From assembly GCF_015645385.1 (NCBI RefSeq), contig NZ_JADOET010000010.1:62001-126000 (forward strand): a stretch of 64,000 bases of DNA, read 5' to 3'. The translations under genes and the position numbers were made by a program. This document shows, piece after piece, positions 55,466 to 63,974 of the stretch (positions are counted from its first letter, which is position 1; each line of letters begins with the position of its first letter). Source of the stretch: Winogradskyella marina (GTDB lineage: Bacteria > Bacteroidota > Bacteroidia > Flavobacteriales > Flavobacteriaceae). The notes beneath the pieces are model-generated. The model saw only the letters and a list, made by a program, of their open reading frames with translations, ran no database searches and was not told the origin of the DNA.

Positions 55466-56062
55466 ATGAAAAGATTCATAATCATATTACTAACACTACT
55501 AATTGAAAACATGAGTGCACAGCACATTATACCAGAAGACATAAGAGAGAACGTAGAAACAGCATTGCAATACTATCCACAATTAGATAATACAAATCTT
55601 GAATTTCGATTTAAGAAAAACATTAAAAAATCGACAATGCAAGCAAGACCAAGGTTTAGTAGTTTTTTTAAAAGCCGTAAGAATAGAACCTATGTGATTC
55701 TTATTAGCGAAAAATTTAAAATTGCAGACAAGGAGTTTTTAACACGACAAATTCCTGATGCTATTTTTATTGGTTGGATTGGTCATGAACTTGGTCATAT
55801 TATGGACTATCAAAATCGTAACAAACTGAATTTAATATGGTTTGGTATAAAATACCTCTTATCTGACAACCATATAGTTGAAGCCGAACGTGCAGCAGAT
55901 TCGTTTGCAGTGGCACATGGTATGGAACGTTATATTTTAAAAACTAAAGATTTTATTTTGAATCATGCAGATATTACGCAAAGCTATAAAGATCGCATTA
56001 TAAAGTATTATTTATCACCAGAAGAAATAATGCATTTGGTGGAAGAACGGGATGCTGAATAG
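55466..56062 (+). CDS. Exported HELGH metalloprotease-like protein
   Basis: A 198-residue protein with a signal peptide (about 1-18, NMSAQ) and the zinc motif HELGH at about 109-113 (IGWIGHELGHIMDY), with a candidate third ligand Glu in VEAERAADSFAVAHG, as in gluzincin peptidases (M48-like pattern). The N-terminal LEFRFKKNIKKS part is basic. Mature enzyme is expected in the periplasm or outer membrane. It stands alone between the DNA-repair operon and a heptamer repeat that begins 5 bases after its stop. Confidence 0.8.
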   Translation: MKRFIIILLTLLIENMSAQHIIPEDIRENVETALQYYPQLDNTNLEFRFKKNIKKSTMQARPRFSSFFKSRKNRTYVILISEKFKIADKEFLTRQIPDAIFIGWIGHELGHIMDYQNRNKLNLIWFGIKYLLSDNHIVEAERAADSFAVAHGMERYILKTKDFILNHADITQSYKDRIIKYYLSPEEIMHLVEERDAE

Positions 56063-56066
56063 AGGT

Positions 56067-56093
56067 GTGAGATGTGAGATGTGAGATGTGAGA
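56067..56093. repeat. Heptamer tandem repeat (GTGAGAT), 3.9 copies
   Basis: GTGAGAT three times plus six bases, starting 5 bases after the stop of the HELGH gene. A 7-bp period disrupts any frame, so it is intergenic. Confidence 0.9.
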
Positions 56094-56184
56094 AAAAGTA
56101 AAATTGAACTCAAAAAGTATTTTATTTATACTCAAATTAATGGGAACAATGTTATTCATATAGCTGTATGAAAACACCCCTGAA

Positions 56185-56200
56185 GTCCCCTCAAGGGGAC
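56185..56200. repeat. Short GC-rich palindrome
   Basis: GTCCCCT, CA, AGGGGAC: 7-bp perfect arms with a 2-base centre, in an otherwise AT-rich spacer. I recall similar sequences as dispersed repeats in Bacteroidota genomes, but could not check. Confidence 0.6.
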
Positions 56201-56271
56201 AATCCTACCAATTATACAATCCTTTCAATTTTATTATGCTATTTTTTAATCTATAGATTAATCAATTTTAT

Positions 56272-57795
56272 TTATCCATTAATAAAAGCTTCCCAATCGG
56301 CAAATTTGTCTTCACTCATAACACGTTCCATTTTTACTTGGCCGCCTTTTTTCTTATTACGTTCGTTCCAATCGTAAAAACGTTTTGGCGAAATTACGTT
56401 GACCTTTACACCATGTAATGCTTTACTTCTAGCGACTTTATAATTTTTATTCGCGTTTTTTAAACTCGCATCTAAAGCGTCTGCTATGTTTTGCTCGTCG
56501 ACACCTGTAAGTTCTGAACCTAAATACCAATAATGGTAAAACTCATCGTCGTCACCACGTTTGGCACAAATGGTATATTCAGAAAATGTAGTATCAAACT
56601 GCTTTTCCAAGTCTCGTATGGCATCATCCATTTTATTAACCGATAATTGAGATCCAACTGTATTTAGAAAAAATTTAGTACGACCTGTAATCTTAATTTC
56701 GGCACGTTTAATATCTGTAAACTCAATGGTATCACCTATTAAATAGCGCCAAGCACCACTTACAGTACTAATAATTAACACATAATCTTGGTCTAATTCT
56801 ATTTGGTCTATGGTTAAGGCAGGAGCTTCATTTTTTAAAGATCCATCTTCATTAATATATTCGGGTTTAAACGGCACAAATTCAAAATAAATACCATTAT
56901 CAGTATTGAGTTGCATGGCATCGGTTTCTGGTCTTATTTGTGTTGCTATGTAACCTTCGGATGCCAAATAGGTATCAATAACCGTTACTGGTTTACCTAA
57001 TAACGCTTTAAAACTTTTTTCATAAGGTCCAAATGCCACACCACCAGACGTATATACTTGTAGATTTGGCCAAATGTCATGTATGTTATTAAGATTATGG
57101 TGTTCTATTACTTTTTGAAGCATTAATTCTATCCAAGATGGAATACCACTCAAGGCACCAATATCCCAATCTTTTGCACGTTCGGCAATACGTTGTACAC
57201 GCTCATCCCAATCTTCAATTTGCGAAATTTCAATACCTGGTTTGTAATAACTACGAAACCAATTAGGAATATTACTAGCCGAAATACCACTAATTTCACC
57301 TTCTAAATGATCTTCTTTTTCATCTAAATTAGTAGAACTGCCTAACATCATAATTTCTTTTTCAAAAAAATCTGCTGGAAGATCAAAATTCTTTAATGAG
57401 AACACCTGTTTAATTCCTGCTTCTCTTATGGCATCAATCATAGCGTTGGTTACCGGAATCCGTTTACTTGTTTTTCCTGTGGTACCAGAACTTATGGCAA
57501 AGTATGACGGATTTCCAGGCCATGTTACATCTATTTCATCCTCATGAAGTTTGTGCCACCAGTCTTCATTGATTTTATTATAATCGAAATAAGGAATGCT
57601 ATCTGCAAACGATTTTTGAATTGTTGAAGATTTTAAAAGTGCTTCAAACTGATAATGTTTTCCAAATTGAGTGTCTTTAGCCCTCTCAAGTAATGTTTCT
57701 AAAACTTGTTTTTGCGCTTCAGCATGATTTGTTTCGGAAGAAAACGTATCCTTTAACTCTATTACTCCTTTAATTATATTTCCTAGTATGGCCAT
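56272..57795 (-). CDS. GH3 family acyl-amido synthetase-like protein
   Basis: A 507-residue adenylating enzyme of the GH3 fold: the ATP-binding loops YFAISSGTTGKTSKRIPVT and VYTSGGVAFGPY, then YLASEGYIATQI and ISTVSGAWRYLIGDTIEFTD, followed by a mobile C-terminal domain. In plants GH3 joins amino acids to jasmonate or auxin; bacterial substrates are mostly unknown. It is cytoplasmic. The gene follows a divergent Cys-rich copper-protein gene's stop by 39 bases in the same direction, so the two might share a transcript, with GH3 second. Confidence 0.9.
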   Translation of the reverse strand: MAILGNIIKGVIELKDTFSSETNHAEAQKQVLETLLERAKDTQFGKHYQFEALLKSSTIQKSFADSIPYFDYNKINEDWWHKLHEDEIDVTWPGNPSYFAISSGTTGKTSKRIPVTNAMIDAIREAGIKQVFSLKNFDLPADFFEKEIMMLGSSTNLDEKEDHLEGEISGISASNIPNWFRSYYKPGIEISQIEDWDERVQRIAERAKDWDIGALSGIPSWIELMLQKVIEHHNLNNIHDIWPNLQVYTSGGVAFGPYEKSFKALLGKPVTVIDTYLASEGYIATQIRPETDAMQLNTDNGIYFEFVPFKPEYINEDGSLKNEAPALTIDQIELDQDYVLIISTVSGAWRYLIGDTIEFTDIKRAEIKITGRTKFFLNTVGSQLSVNKMDDAIRDLEKQFDTTFSEYTICAKRGDDDEFYHYWYLGSELTGVDEQNIADALDASLKNANKNYKVARSKALHGVKVNVISPKRFYDWNERNKKKGGQVKMERVMSEDKFADWEAFING

Positions 57796-57834
57796 GTTTT
57801 ATGTTTTGTGATTGCTCATTTCTGTTACCAAATA

Positions 57835-58152
57835 TTATGCTGCTATTTGTTCACAACGTTCGGCGCATGTCTTACACGATTCAGCACATTTTTTACAATG
57901 GTCGTGATTATGTTCACCACAGTGGTCTGCACAATATTTGCAGATTTCCGCACATAATAAAGCATATTGCTTTACATATGGACTATCTGAAGTTATCATC
58001 TTAATCAGCACATCGCAAGCGTCTATACATTGAATACAACATTTTGGGCAATCATTTTTACTGGCTTTACCTGCCATTTCGGTCAGGCAAATTCGGCAAT
58101 CGATGATGCATTGTTGACAAGCTTTAAGTATGTCGTTATAATTAGAATTCAT
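57835..58152 (-). CDS. Four-helix bundle copper-binding protein, Cys-rich
   Basis: A 105-residue protein with 18 Cys placed along four helices: ACQQCIIDCRICL, DCPKCCIQCIDAC, LLCAEICKYCADHC and HCKKCAESCKTCAERC. Such spacing is that of the Csp/DUF326 four-helix bundle that stores many Cu(I) ions in its core. No signal peptide, so probably cytosolic (Csp3-like). A short inverted repeat, TATCTG-7-CAGATA, lies about 25 bases before its ATG and could be an operator. Confidence 0.9.
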   Translation of the reverse strand: MNSNYNDILKACQQCIIDCRICLTEMAGKASKNDCPKCCIQCIDACDVLIKMITSDSPYVKQYALLCAEICKYCADHCGEHNHDHCKKCAESCKTCAERCEQIAA

Positions 58153-58356
58153 GATATAAAAGTTTTAAATGATATCTGCTAATTTCAGATAAACATTTCA
58201 AATTGATTGTTGCTTTTACATAAAGGATTGATGCATTTGAAAACTAAAGCAGATTTTAAGAGGTTTATATTTTCAAACTGGTTAATTAAAATCTTGTATG
58301 GGTTAATTTCTTAAGCGTAATACATTCATATTTAAGGAAACAAAATCCTGTGTATT

Positions 58357-58866
58357 ATGAATAAATGGTTTAAATTTTCAGCTGACGGTCTTTTTGCAAT
58401 AGTATTGACAGCTATTGGAATTTATCTTGCTTTGATTCTCTTAACGCGAATAAGTGGTAAACGAAGTTTTTCAAAAATGTCTAGTTTCGATTTTGCAATG
58501 ACAGTGGCTATCGGTTCTATTTTGGCAACAGTTATAATTTCAAAATCTGTTTCTCTTCAACATGGCATTACAGGCTTAGTTATAATTTATGCTATACAAA
58601 TGCTGGTTGCTGAAGCTAGAAAATGGCAATTTATGAGACGTATCATAGATAACAAGCCAACTTTACTGATGCTAAACGGTAAAATTATTGAAGGTCGTCT
58701 AGAAAAATGTAAGGTTACAGCGTCGGATTTAAAGGCGAAGTTACGAGAGGCAAACGTTATTCAATTATCTGAAGTTAAAGCGGTGGTTTTTGAATCTACT
58801 GGAGATATTTCCGTTTTACATGGTTCAGATGATAAGGATATAGACGAATGGCTTATTGATTTTTAA
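58357..58866 (+). CDS. DUF421 (YetF-like) membrane protein
   Basis: A 169-residue inner-membrane protein: about three N-terminal helices (FAIVLTAIGIYLALILLTR, then FAMTVAIGSILATVII and HGITGLVIIYAIQML), and a cytoplasmic YetF-like C-terminal domain from about 105 (KPTLLMLNGKIIEGRL, LREANVIQLSEVKAVVFESTGDISV). The RISGKRSFSKMSSFDF segment is the family hallmark. Role unknown; in other bacteria it affects membrane and envelope stress. Single gene. Confidence 0.9.
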   Translation: MNKWFKFSADGLFAIVLTAIGIYLALILLTRISGKRSFSKMSSFDFAMTVAIGSILATVIISKSVSLQHGITGLVIIYAIQMLVAEARKWQFMRRIIDNKPTLLMLNGKIIEGRLEKCKVTASDLKAKLREANVIQLSEVKAVVFESTGDISVLHGSDDKDIDEWLIDF

Positions 58867-59016
58867 TTATTTCTACCTCGAAGTTCTTCAATTTTTAGGA
58901 CTAAAAAAACAGTAAACTGCAAGACGTCATTGCGATATCGTTAATTATTTAAATTAAACATTTTTCAAGCTTAAAATTGAAAAGTTATTTCAACTGTTAG
59001 ACACAAAAAAATATGT

Positions 59017-59024
59017 AATTTTGT
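59017..59024 (+). promoter_or_regulatory. -7 box for gcvT
   Basis: TAATTTTG, a TAnnTTTG match, 49 bases before the ATG. Confidence 0.45.
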
Positions 59025-59073
59025 ACATTGACATAACGTTTAATATAAATTTTATCGCAATTACGGGAACACT

Positions 59074-60156
59074 ATGAAAGATACAGCTTTATCCTCTACA
59101 CACGAAGCACTTGGTGCAAAAATGGTACCTTTTGCAGGCTATAATATGCCTGTGCAATATGAAGGTGTAAATATTGAACACGAAACGGTTAGAAAAGCTG
59201 TTGGTGTCTTTGATGTTTCGCATATGGGAGAATTTTTAATTGAAGGTCCTAATGCGTTGGATTTAATTCAAAAAGTGTCTAGTAACGATGCCTCTAAATT
59301 AGTCGTTGGAAAAGCACAGTACAGCTGTTTACCAAATGATGATGGTGGTGTTGTAGACGATTTAATTATTTACAAAATCAAAGACGAGACTTACTTGTTA
59401 GTAGTTAACGCAAGTAATATTGAAAAGGATTGGAACTGGATTGCCTCTAAAAACGATGTTGGTGCAGAGATGCGCGATTTAAGTGAAGACTATTCTTTAT
59501 TAGCCATTCAAGGTCCTAAAGCCATTGAAGCGATGCAGTCTTTATCTAGTCATGATTTATCTGCTATTAAGTTTTACAACTTTGTAGTTGGTGATTTTGC
59601 AGGTATAGAACATGCTATAATTTCGGCAACTGGTTATACTGGAAGTGGTGGATTTGAGATTTATTGTAAGAATTCTGAAGTGAAACAAATTTGGGATAAG
59701 GTGTTTGAAGCTGGAGCTGAATTTGGTATTAAACCAATTGGTTTAGCAGCAAGAGACACGTTGCGTTTAGAAATGGGATATTGTTTATATGGCAATGATA
59801 TAGACGACACCACTTCGCCAATTGAAGCTGGATTAGGTTGGGTTTGTAAATTCAATAAAGCGTTTACCAATAGCGAAGCTTTACAAGCCGAAAAAGAACG
59901 CACACCAGAAAATAAGTTAGTTGCTTTTAAGCTTGATGAACGTGGTATTCCACGTCAAGGTTACGACATTGTTGATGGTAATGGAAAAACTATTGGTAAG
60001 GTGACATCTGGTACAATGAGTCCGAGTTTAGGCTACGGCATTGGTATGGGTTATGTACCAAAAGTATTCTCTAAAGTCGATAGTAAAATATTTATTCAGG
60101 TGCGTAAAAAAGCGATTCCTGCAACCGTTGTTAAACCTCCTTTTTATAAAGGATGA
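59074..60156 (+). CDS. gcvT: Aminomethyltransferase, glycine cleavage T protein
   Basis: A 360-residue cytoplasmic enzyme that takes the aminomethyl group from lipoyl-H protein to tetrahydrofolate, releasing ammonia. Typical blocks: [75 protein letters not shown] and the C-terminal YVPKVFSK. Length is normal. No gcvH or gcvP is adjacent, and no glycine riboswitch-like fold was seen in the 200-base leader. Confidence 0.97.
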   Translation: MKDTALSSTHEALGAKMVPFAGYNMPVQYEGVNIEHETVRKAVGVFDVSHMGEFLIEGPNALDLIQKVSSNDASKLVVGKAQYSCLPNDDGGVVDDLIIYKIKDETYLLVVNASNIEKDWNWIASKNDVGAEMRDLSEDYSLLAIQGPKAIEAMQSLSSHDLSAIKFYNFVVGDFAGIEHAIISATGYTGSGGFEIYCKNSEVKQIWDKVFEAGAEFGIKPIGLAARDTLRLEMGYCLYGNDIDDTTSPIEAGLGWVCKFNKAFTNSEALQAEKERTPENKLVAFKLDERGIPRQGYDIVDGNGKTIGKVTSGTMSPSLGYGIGMGYVPKVFSKVDSKIFIQVRKKAIPATVVKPPFYKG

Positions 60157-60349
60157 TCTTAGATATTAGACCGCTTCGCTTTTAGAATAATGAACTAAGA
60201 CTTAATTCTAACAAACTGATAAACAGCTTTTTTTTTATAAAAAGTAAGGTGTTGTTTAAAAATTCTTAACGTTTTCTATTTTCAGAAGGTATGTATGACA
60301 TTAGACCATTTTTTTTCGGATACTAATAATTTATAATGTAGTTTGATTA

Positions 60350-61192
60350 ATGAAGCAGGTTGAGAAAGACGAATCACAAAAACATCGTATACTTATACTT
60401 GGAGCAAGTGGTTATATTGGCAATGCTATTTATAAAGAGTTAGGGCCTTATTTTAGAACCTTCGGAACCTATAGAACGCCAAATAAAGACTACGATAACA
60501 ATCATCAATTTTTTCATTATAACGTAGAAGAAGATGATGTCTATGAGATTTTAGAAGCTTGTAAACCATCGATAATTATTTCTGCAGTTCGTGGTGATTT
60601 TAACGCACAATTTATTGCGCATCAGCATATTGAAGAATATGTTATAGCGACTAATTGTAAAATTATATTTCTATCTTCTGCCAATGTTTTTGACTCGTAT
60701 AGTAAGTTTCCAAGTTACGAGTTAGATAAAACGTTAAGCCATAGTATTTATGGTCATTTTAAAATAAAAATTGAAAATTCACTTTTACGATTAGCAAAAC
60801 AGCAAGTAGCCATTCTCAGAGTTCCAATGGTTTTTGGTTTAAATTCACCTCGGATTTTAGAAATGAAGGAGGCCATTTTAGAAACTAATGCTGTTGAAGT
60901 ATTTCCGAATTTAATAATGAATGTAACCTTAGATAAAAAATTAACACAGCAAATTCATTATATAATCAATAGAAATAAATATGGTGTTTTTCATTTGGGA
61001 AGTACAGATTTAGTACATCATGATGAATTTGTAAAAGATGTTTTATCACAAATAACAGAGAAAAAAGTGGTTATTAAACAGGTGTTTACCTCTAATGAAG
61101 ATCGGTATTTGGCCGTCCTTCCGAAGTTTAATAAATTACCAAAACACCTTCAGGTTACCAGTGAAATGGTTCTGAATGCACTTTCTAAATAA
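60350..61192 (+). CDS. NAD(P)-dependent epimerase/reductase, RmlD-like
   Basis: A 280-residue Rossmann-fold protein of the extended SDR class: ILILGASGYIGNAIYKEL (GxxGxxG), an acidic 2'-position region (TPNKDYDNN), SAVRGDFN, SSANVFDSYSKFP and a HFKIKIENSLL segment with Lys where SDRs carry YxxxK (GHFKIKIE). The match to RmlD (dTDP-4-dehydrorhamnose reductase) is general, and no sugar-nucleotide genes are adjacent. The catalytic Tyr is plausibly SIYGHFK. Cytoplasmic; substrate unknown. Confidence 0.75.
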   Translation: MKQVEKDESQKHRILILGASGYIGNAIYKELGPYFRTFGTYRTPNKDYDNNHQFFHYNVEEDDVYEILEACKPSIIISAVRGDFNAQFIAHQHIEEYVIATNCKIIFLSSANVFDSYSKFPSYELDKTLSHSIYGHFKIKIENSLLRLAKQQVAILRVPMVFGLNSPRILEMKEAILETNAVEVFPNLIMNVTLDKKLTQQIHYIINRNKYGVFHLGSTDLVHHDEFVKDVLSQITEKKVVIKQVFTSNEDRYLAVLPKFNKLPKHLQVTSEMVLNALSK

Positions 61193-61265
61193 GTTGTTAA
61201 AGAGTTAATTGGCTTTTCGACCTAATCAAGCTTAAATTTATTAATTTTAAACTCAACCTCTTAAA

Positions 61266-61562
61266 ATGATATACATGAAATTAGACGATGCCACTATAGA
61301 AAAGAATTTGTTACATTTTCCTGATTGGGATTACTACGATAATGCGATTCATGCAGAATTTGAATTCGATAATTTTAAAGATTGCTTTAGTGCCATGAGC
61401 AGAATTGCTTTTGAATGTGAAGCGCAGCAGCATCATCCGAACTGGAGCAATACTTATAATGTTTTAAAAATTTCGCTATCTACACATGATGTGGATGGAG
61501 TCACTGAAAAAGATTTTAAACTAGCAGATGCTATTGAAGCTATTGTGGAGGTGGAAGAATGA
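61266..61562 (+). CDS. phhB: 4a-hydroxytetrahydrobiopterin dehydratase (PCD/DCoH)
   Basis: A 98-residue enzyme that recycles the pterin cofactor of aromatic hydroxylases by removing water from the 4a-hydroxy form. The family motif HHPNWSNTYNVLKISLSTHDVDGVTEKDFKLADAIE is intact, including the two His and Trp that bind the pterin. Met at 61266 is used, with a second Met at residue 4. A heptamer tandem repeat follows its stop. No phenylalanine hydroxylase gene is adjacent. Confidence 0.93.
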   Translation: MIYMKLDDATIEKNLLHFPDWDYYDNAIHAEFEFDNFKDCFSAMSRIAFECEAQQHHPNWSNTYNVLKISLSTHDVDGVTEKDFKLADAIEAIVEVEE

Positions 61563-61575
61563 TGGAGTATTTGGT

Positions 61576-61624
61576 GTGAAGTGTGAAGTGTGAAGTGTGA
61601 AGTGTGAAGTGTGAAGTGTGAAGT
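61576..61624. repeat. Heptamer tandem repeat (GTGAAGT), 7 copies
   Basis: Seven head-to-tail copies of GTGAAGT starting 14 bases after the stop of the pterin dehydratase. The unit differs by two positions from the GTGAGAT at 56067. Confidence 0.92.
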
Positions 61625-61824
61625 AAAAAGTACAACGTATTTAGTACAAAGTATCTTGTATATCCTTAATTAAAATTTACCGTTTTAGGTGTTAATAGCA
61701 TTGTTATAGACTAATTTCAATTCAAAAAACTAAAATGGCTTAAAACTTTGTGCCAACACTACTCTATTATTGTGATTATATTATAATTTGCTTCAATCTT
61801 ACTTTTACACTTTCAATATTTTAT

Positions 61825-61832
61825 TAAATTTG
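61825..61832 (+). promoter_or_regulatory. -7 box for yebC
   Basis: TAAATTTG, a TAnnTTTG match, 55 bases before the ATG. Confidence 0.5.
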
Positions 61833-61887
61833 CTTTCACCTAATTTTAGGGTCTTTATTTATTTAATAATTTATAACTTTTTTTACT

Positions 61888-62634
61888 ATGGGAAGAGCTT
61901 TCGAATTTAGAAAAGCAAGGAAAATGAAACGTTGGTCTGCAATGAGCAAAGCCTTTACACGTATTGGTAAAGATATTGTAATTGCTGTAAAAGAAGGTGG
62001 TCCGGATCCCGATAGTAATTCGCGTTTACGGGCAGTGATTCAAAATGCCAAGTCTGTAAATATGCCTAAAGATAATGTGGAACGTGCTATTAAGCGTGCT
62101 TCAGACAAAAGTCAGGGCGATTATAAAGAAGTACTTTTTGAAGGTTATGCACAACATGGCATTGCAGTACTTATAGAAACGGCGACAGACAATAATACAC
62201 GAACGGTTGCCAATGTGCGTTCTTACTTTAATAAAACCGATGGAAGTTTAGGAACATCAGGTTCGGTTGTTTTTATGTTTGACCATACGTGTAATTTTAA
62301 AATTGAAGACAAGGATTTTGATCTTGAAGAATTAGAATTAGAGTTGATTGATTTTGGTGTTGAAGAAATTTTTGAAGATACTGACGAAGATGAAGACGGA
62401 AGTGAACAAAAATACATTATGATTTATGCGCCTTTTGAAAGTTTTGGTAGTATTCAATCGTATTTAGAGGAAAATGATATCGAGATTATTTCATCTGGAT
62501 TTGAACGCATTCCGCAAGTGACAAAAAAGATCACAGCCGAACAAGCAGAAGATGTAGAGAAGTTATTAGAAAAGCTTGAAGAGGATGATGATGTACAAAA
62601 CGTGTATCATACTATGGAGGAAAGTACTGAATAA
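61888..62634 (+). CDS. yebC: YebC/PmpR family protein (TACO1-like)
   Basis: A 248-residue cytoplasmic protein with the YebC pattern: GRAFEFRKARKMKRWSAMSKAFTRIGKDI at the start, AVKEGGPDPDSNSRLR, VNMPKDNVERAIKRA, YAQHGIAVLIETATDNN and NKTDGSLGTSGSVVFMF. The family was called transcriptional regulators but recent work assigns translation relief at polyproline or related stalls; the exact role here is inferred. Length is normal. Confidence 0.97.
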   Translation: MGRAFEFRKARKMKRWSAMSKAFTRIGKDIVIAVKEGGPDPDSNSRLRAVIQNAKSVNMPKDNVERAIKRASDKSQGDYKEVLFEGYAQHGIAVLIETATDNNTRTVANVRSYFNKTDGSLGTSGSVVFMFDHTCNFKIEDKDFDLEELELELIDFGVEEIFEDTDEDEDGSEQKYIMIYAPFESFGSIQSYLEENDIEIISSGFERIPQVTKKITAEQAEDVEKLLEKLEEDDDVQNVYHTMEESTE

Positions 62635-62756
62635 TGTCTTCAAATAAAAGGTGTTATGATTTTGTTCTAACTTCGCTACAATTTGTAGTTTTTTCAGTTT
62701 AAAATCATTTTTTTACCGGATTTTATGTAATTTACATAACTGGTAATCAAATTTTT

Positions 62757-63974
62757 ATGTCTTATAATGAAACTATAACATTCACTAAGCTTTATCATAA
62801 AAGTGAAAACCATATTGCGATAGGTTTTATATTTTCTGAACGAACAGAACATATCGTTCGTTCTTTTAGGGGTGTAAAGTGGTCAAAAACGCACGGCACA
62901 TATTATGTTCCATTTTCAAGAGGTACAACAAACGCCTTATTTCAATATTTTAAAACAAATGGTTTTTATGTTAATTATAGTGCTTTAGTGGAATCTACTA
63001 ACACGACGTATAAGGAAGCAAAAAAGATAAAACCAAGTCAAAGCATGGCAGCAATGTTTAAGGCATTGCCATTAGCATACAAAGATTTATTAAGAGTTTA
63101 TACTGGTTATTTGCGCGGTAAACGACTTAGCAAAAGTACCGTTAGAACTTATGGTTATTTTGTGCTTCGCTTTTTGGATCAATGCAAGCCCAAAGCCATC
63201 TCAACGATTACAAAAAAAGATATTGACTTATTTTTTGAAGTTGTTTTAGCTGGTGAAAACTACAGTATTAGCAGTCATAGACAATGTGTTAGTGCACTAA
63301 AATATCTCGCCAATTTTTGTGAGCTTCCTGAATTGGCAACAGAATATTTAAAACGTCCAAAAAAAAGTAAGAAGTTACCTGTAGTATTATCGCGCGAAGA
63401 AGTCATCGATCTCCTTCAGGTGACCAAAAACCTAAAACATAGAGCTATTTTAGGTTTAATTTATTCTTGTGGTCTTCGGATTGGCGAATTAATTAACTTA
63501 AAATTAAACGCTATTGATTTTGACCGAAATAAATTGAGCGTAAATTCAGGAAAAGGTAGAAAAGATCGGAGTGTCGTTATGAGCGAAGTTTTAAAACCAT
63601 TAATGTTAAACTACGTGAATACCTACCAACCTACTCTATTTGTTATAGAAGGACGAGATGGCGGACCATATTCTGCAACTAGTGTTAGACAATTTTTAAA
63701 GAAAAGTTGTAAACAAGCAGGAATTACAAAGCAAGTTACACCACATGTTTTAAGACATAGTTATGCGACGCATTTATTAGAAAATGGTGTTGATTTGCGT
63801 CATATTCAATTGCTTTTGGGTCATGCAAAACCCGAAACAACTATGATTTACACACATGTGGCACATAGGGACTTAATGCAAATAAGCAGTCCGTTAGATA
63901 CTACTGTGGAGGCTTTAACAAAAACCCGTAAAGAGTCACAAAAAGTTTTGTTATCCCAAAATTTTAAAGGTTAA
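62757..63974 (+). CDS. Tyrosine-type site-specific recombinase/integrase
   Basis: A 405-residue recombinase. N-terminal 1-80 is an extra arm-like region, about 95-200 the SAM-like core-binding domain (LLRVYTGYLRGKRLSKSTVRTYGYF), and about 215-390 the catalytic domain with SCGLRIGELINL (Arg), HVLRHSYATHLLENG (His-x-x-Arg-His), GHAKPETTMIYTHV (His, Tyr nucleophile). It resembles XerC/D and integrases of Bacteroidota mobile or integron-like elements. No att site, excisionase or tRNA is visible before the window ends at 64000, so its element, if any, lies to the right. Confidence 0.92.
   Translation: MSYNETITFTKLYHKSENHIAIGFIFSERTEHIVRSFRGVKWSKTHGTYYVPFSRGTTNALFQYFKTNGFYVNYSALVESTNTTYKEAKKIKPSQSMAAMFKALPLAYKDLLRVYTGYLRGKRLSKSTVRTYGYFVLRFLDQCKPKAISTITKKDIDLFFEVVLAGENYSISSHRQCVSALKYLANFCELPELATEYLKRPKKSKKLPVVLSREEVIDLLQVTKNLKHRAILGLIYSCGLRIGELINLKLNAIDFDRNKLSVNSGKGRKDRSVVMSEVLKPLMLNYVNTYQPTLFVIEGRDGGPYSATSVRQFLKKSCKQAGITKQVTPHVLRHSYATHLLENGVDLRHIQLLLGHAKPETTMIYTHVAHRDLMQISSPLDTTVEALTKTRKESQKVLLSQNFKG

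Larger units (their letters stand above)
61563..61887. other. Intergenic region with heptamer repeat and promoter
   Basis: 325 bases. The first 60 hold the GTGAAGT heptamer repeat. Nothing recognisable lies at about 61630-61800. The yebC promoter box is at 61825-61832. Confidence 0.5.

Noticed and set aside
56168-56377. 69-codon ORF across the GTCCCCT palindrome
   Set aside because: Runs through the dispersed-repeat-like sequence and into the GH3 gene tail; no coding pattern.
58867-59073. Glycine riboswitch before gcvT
   Set aside because: No paired GGAGAG-type cores and no two-aptamer layout were seen in the leader.
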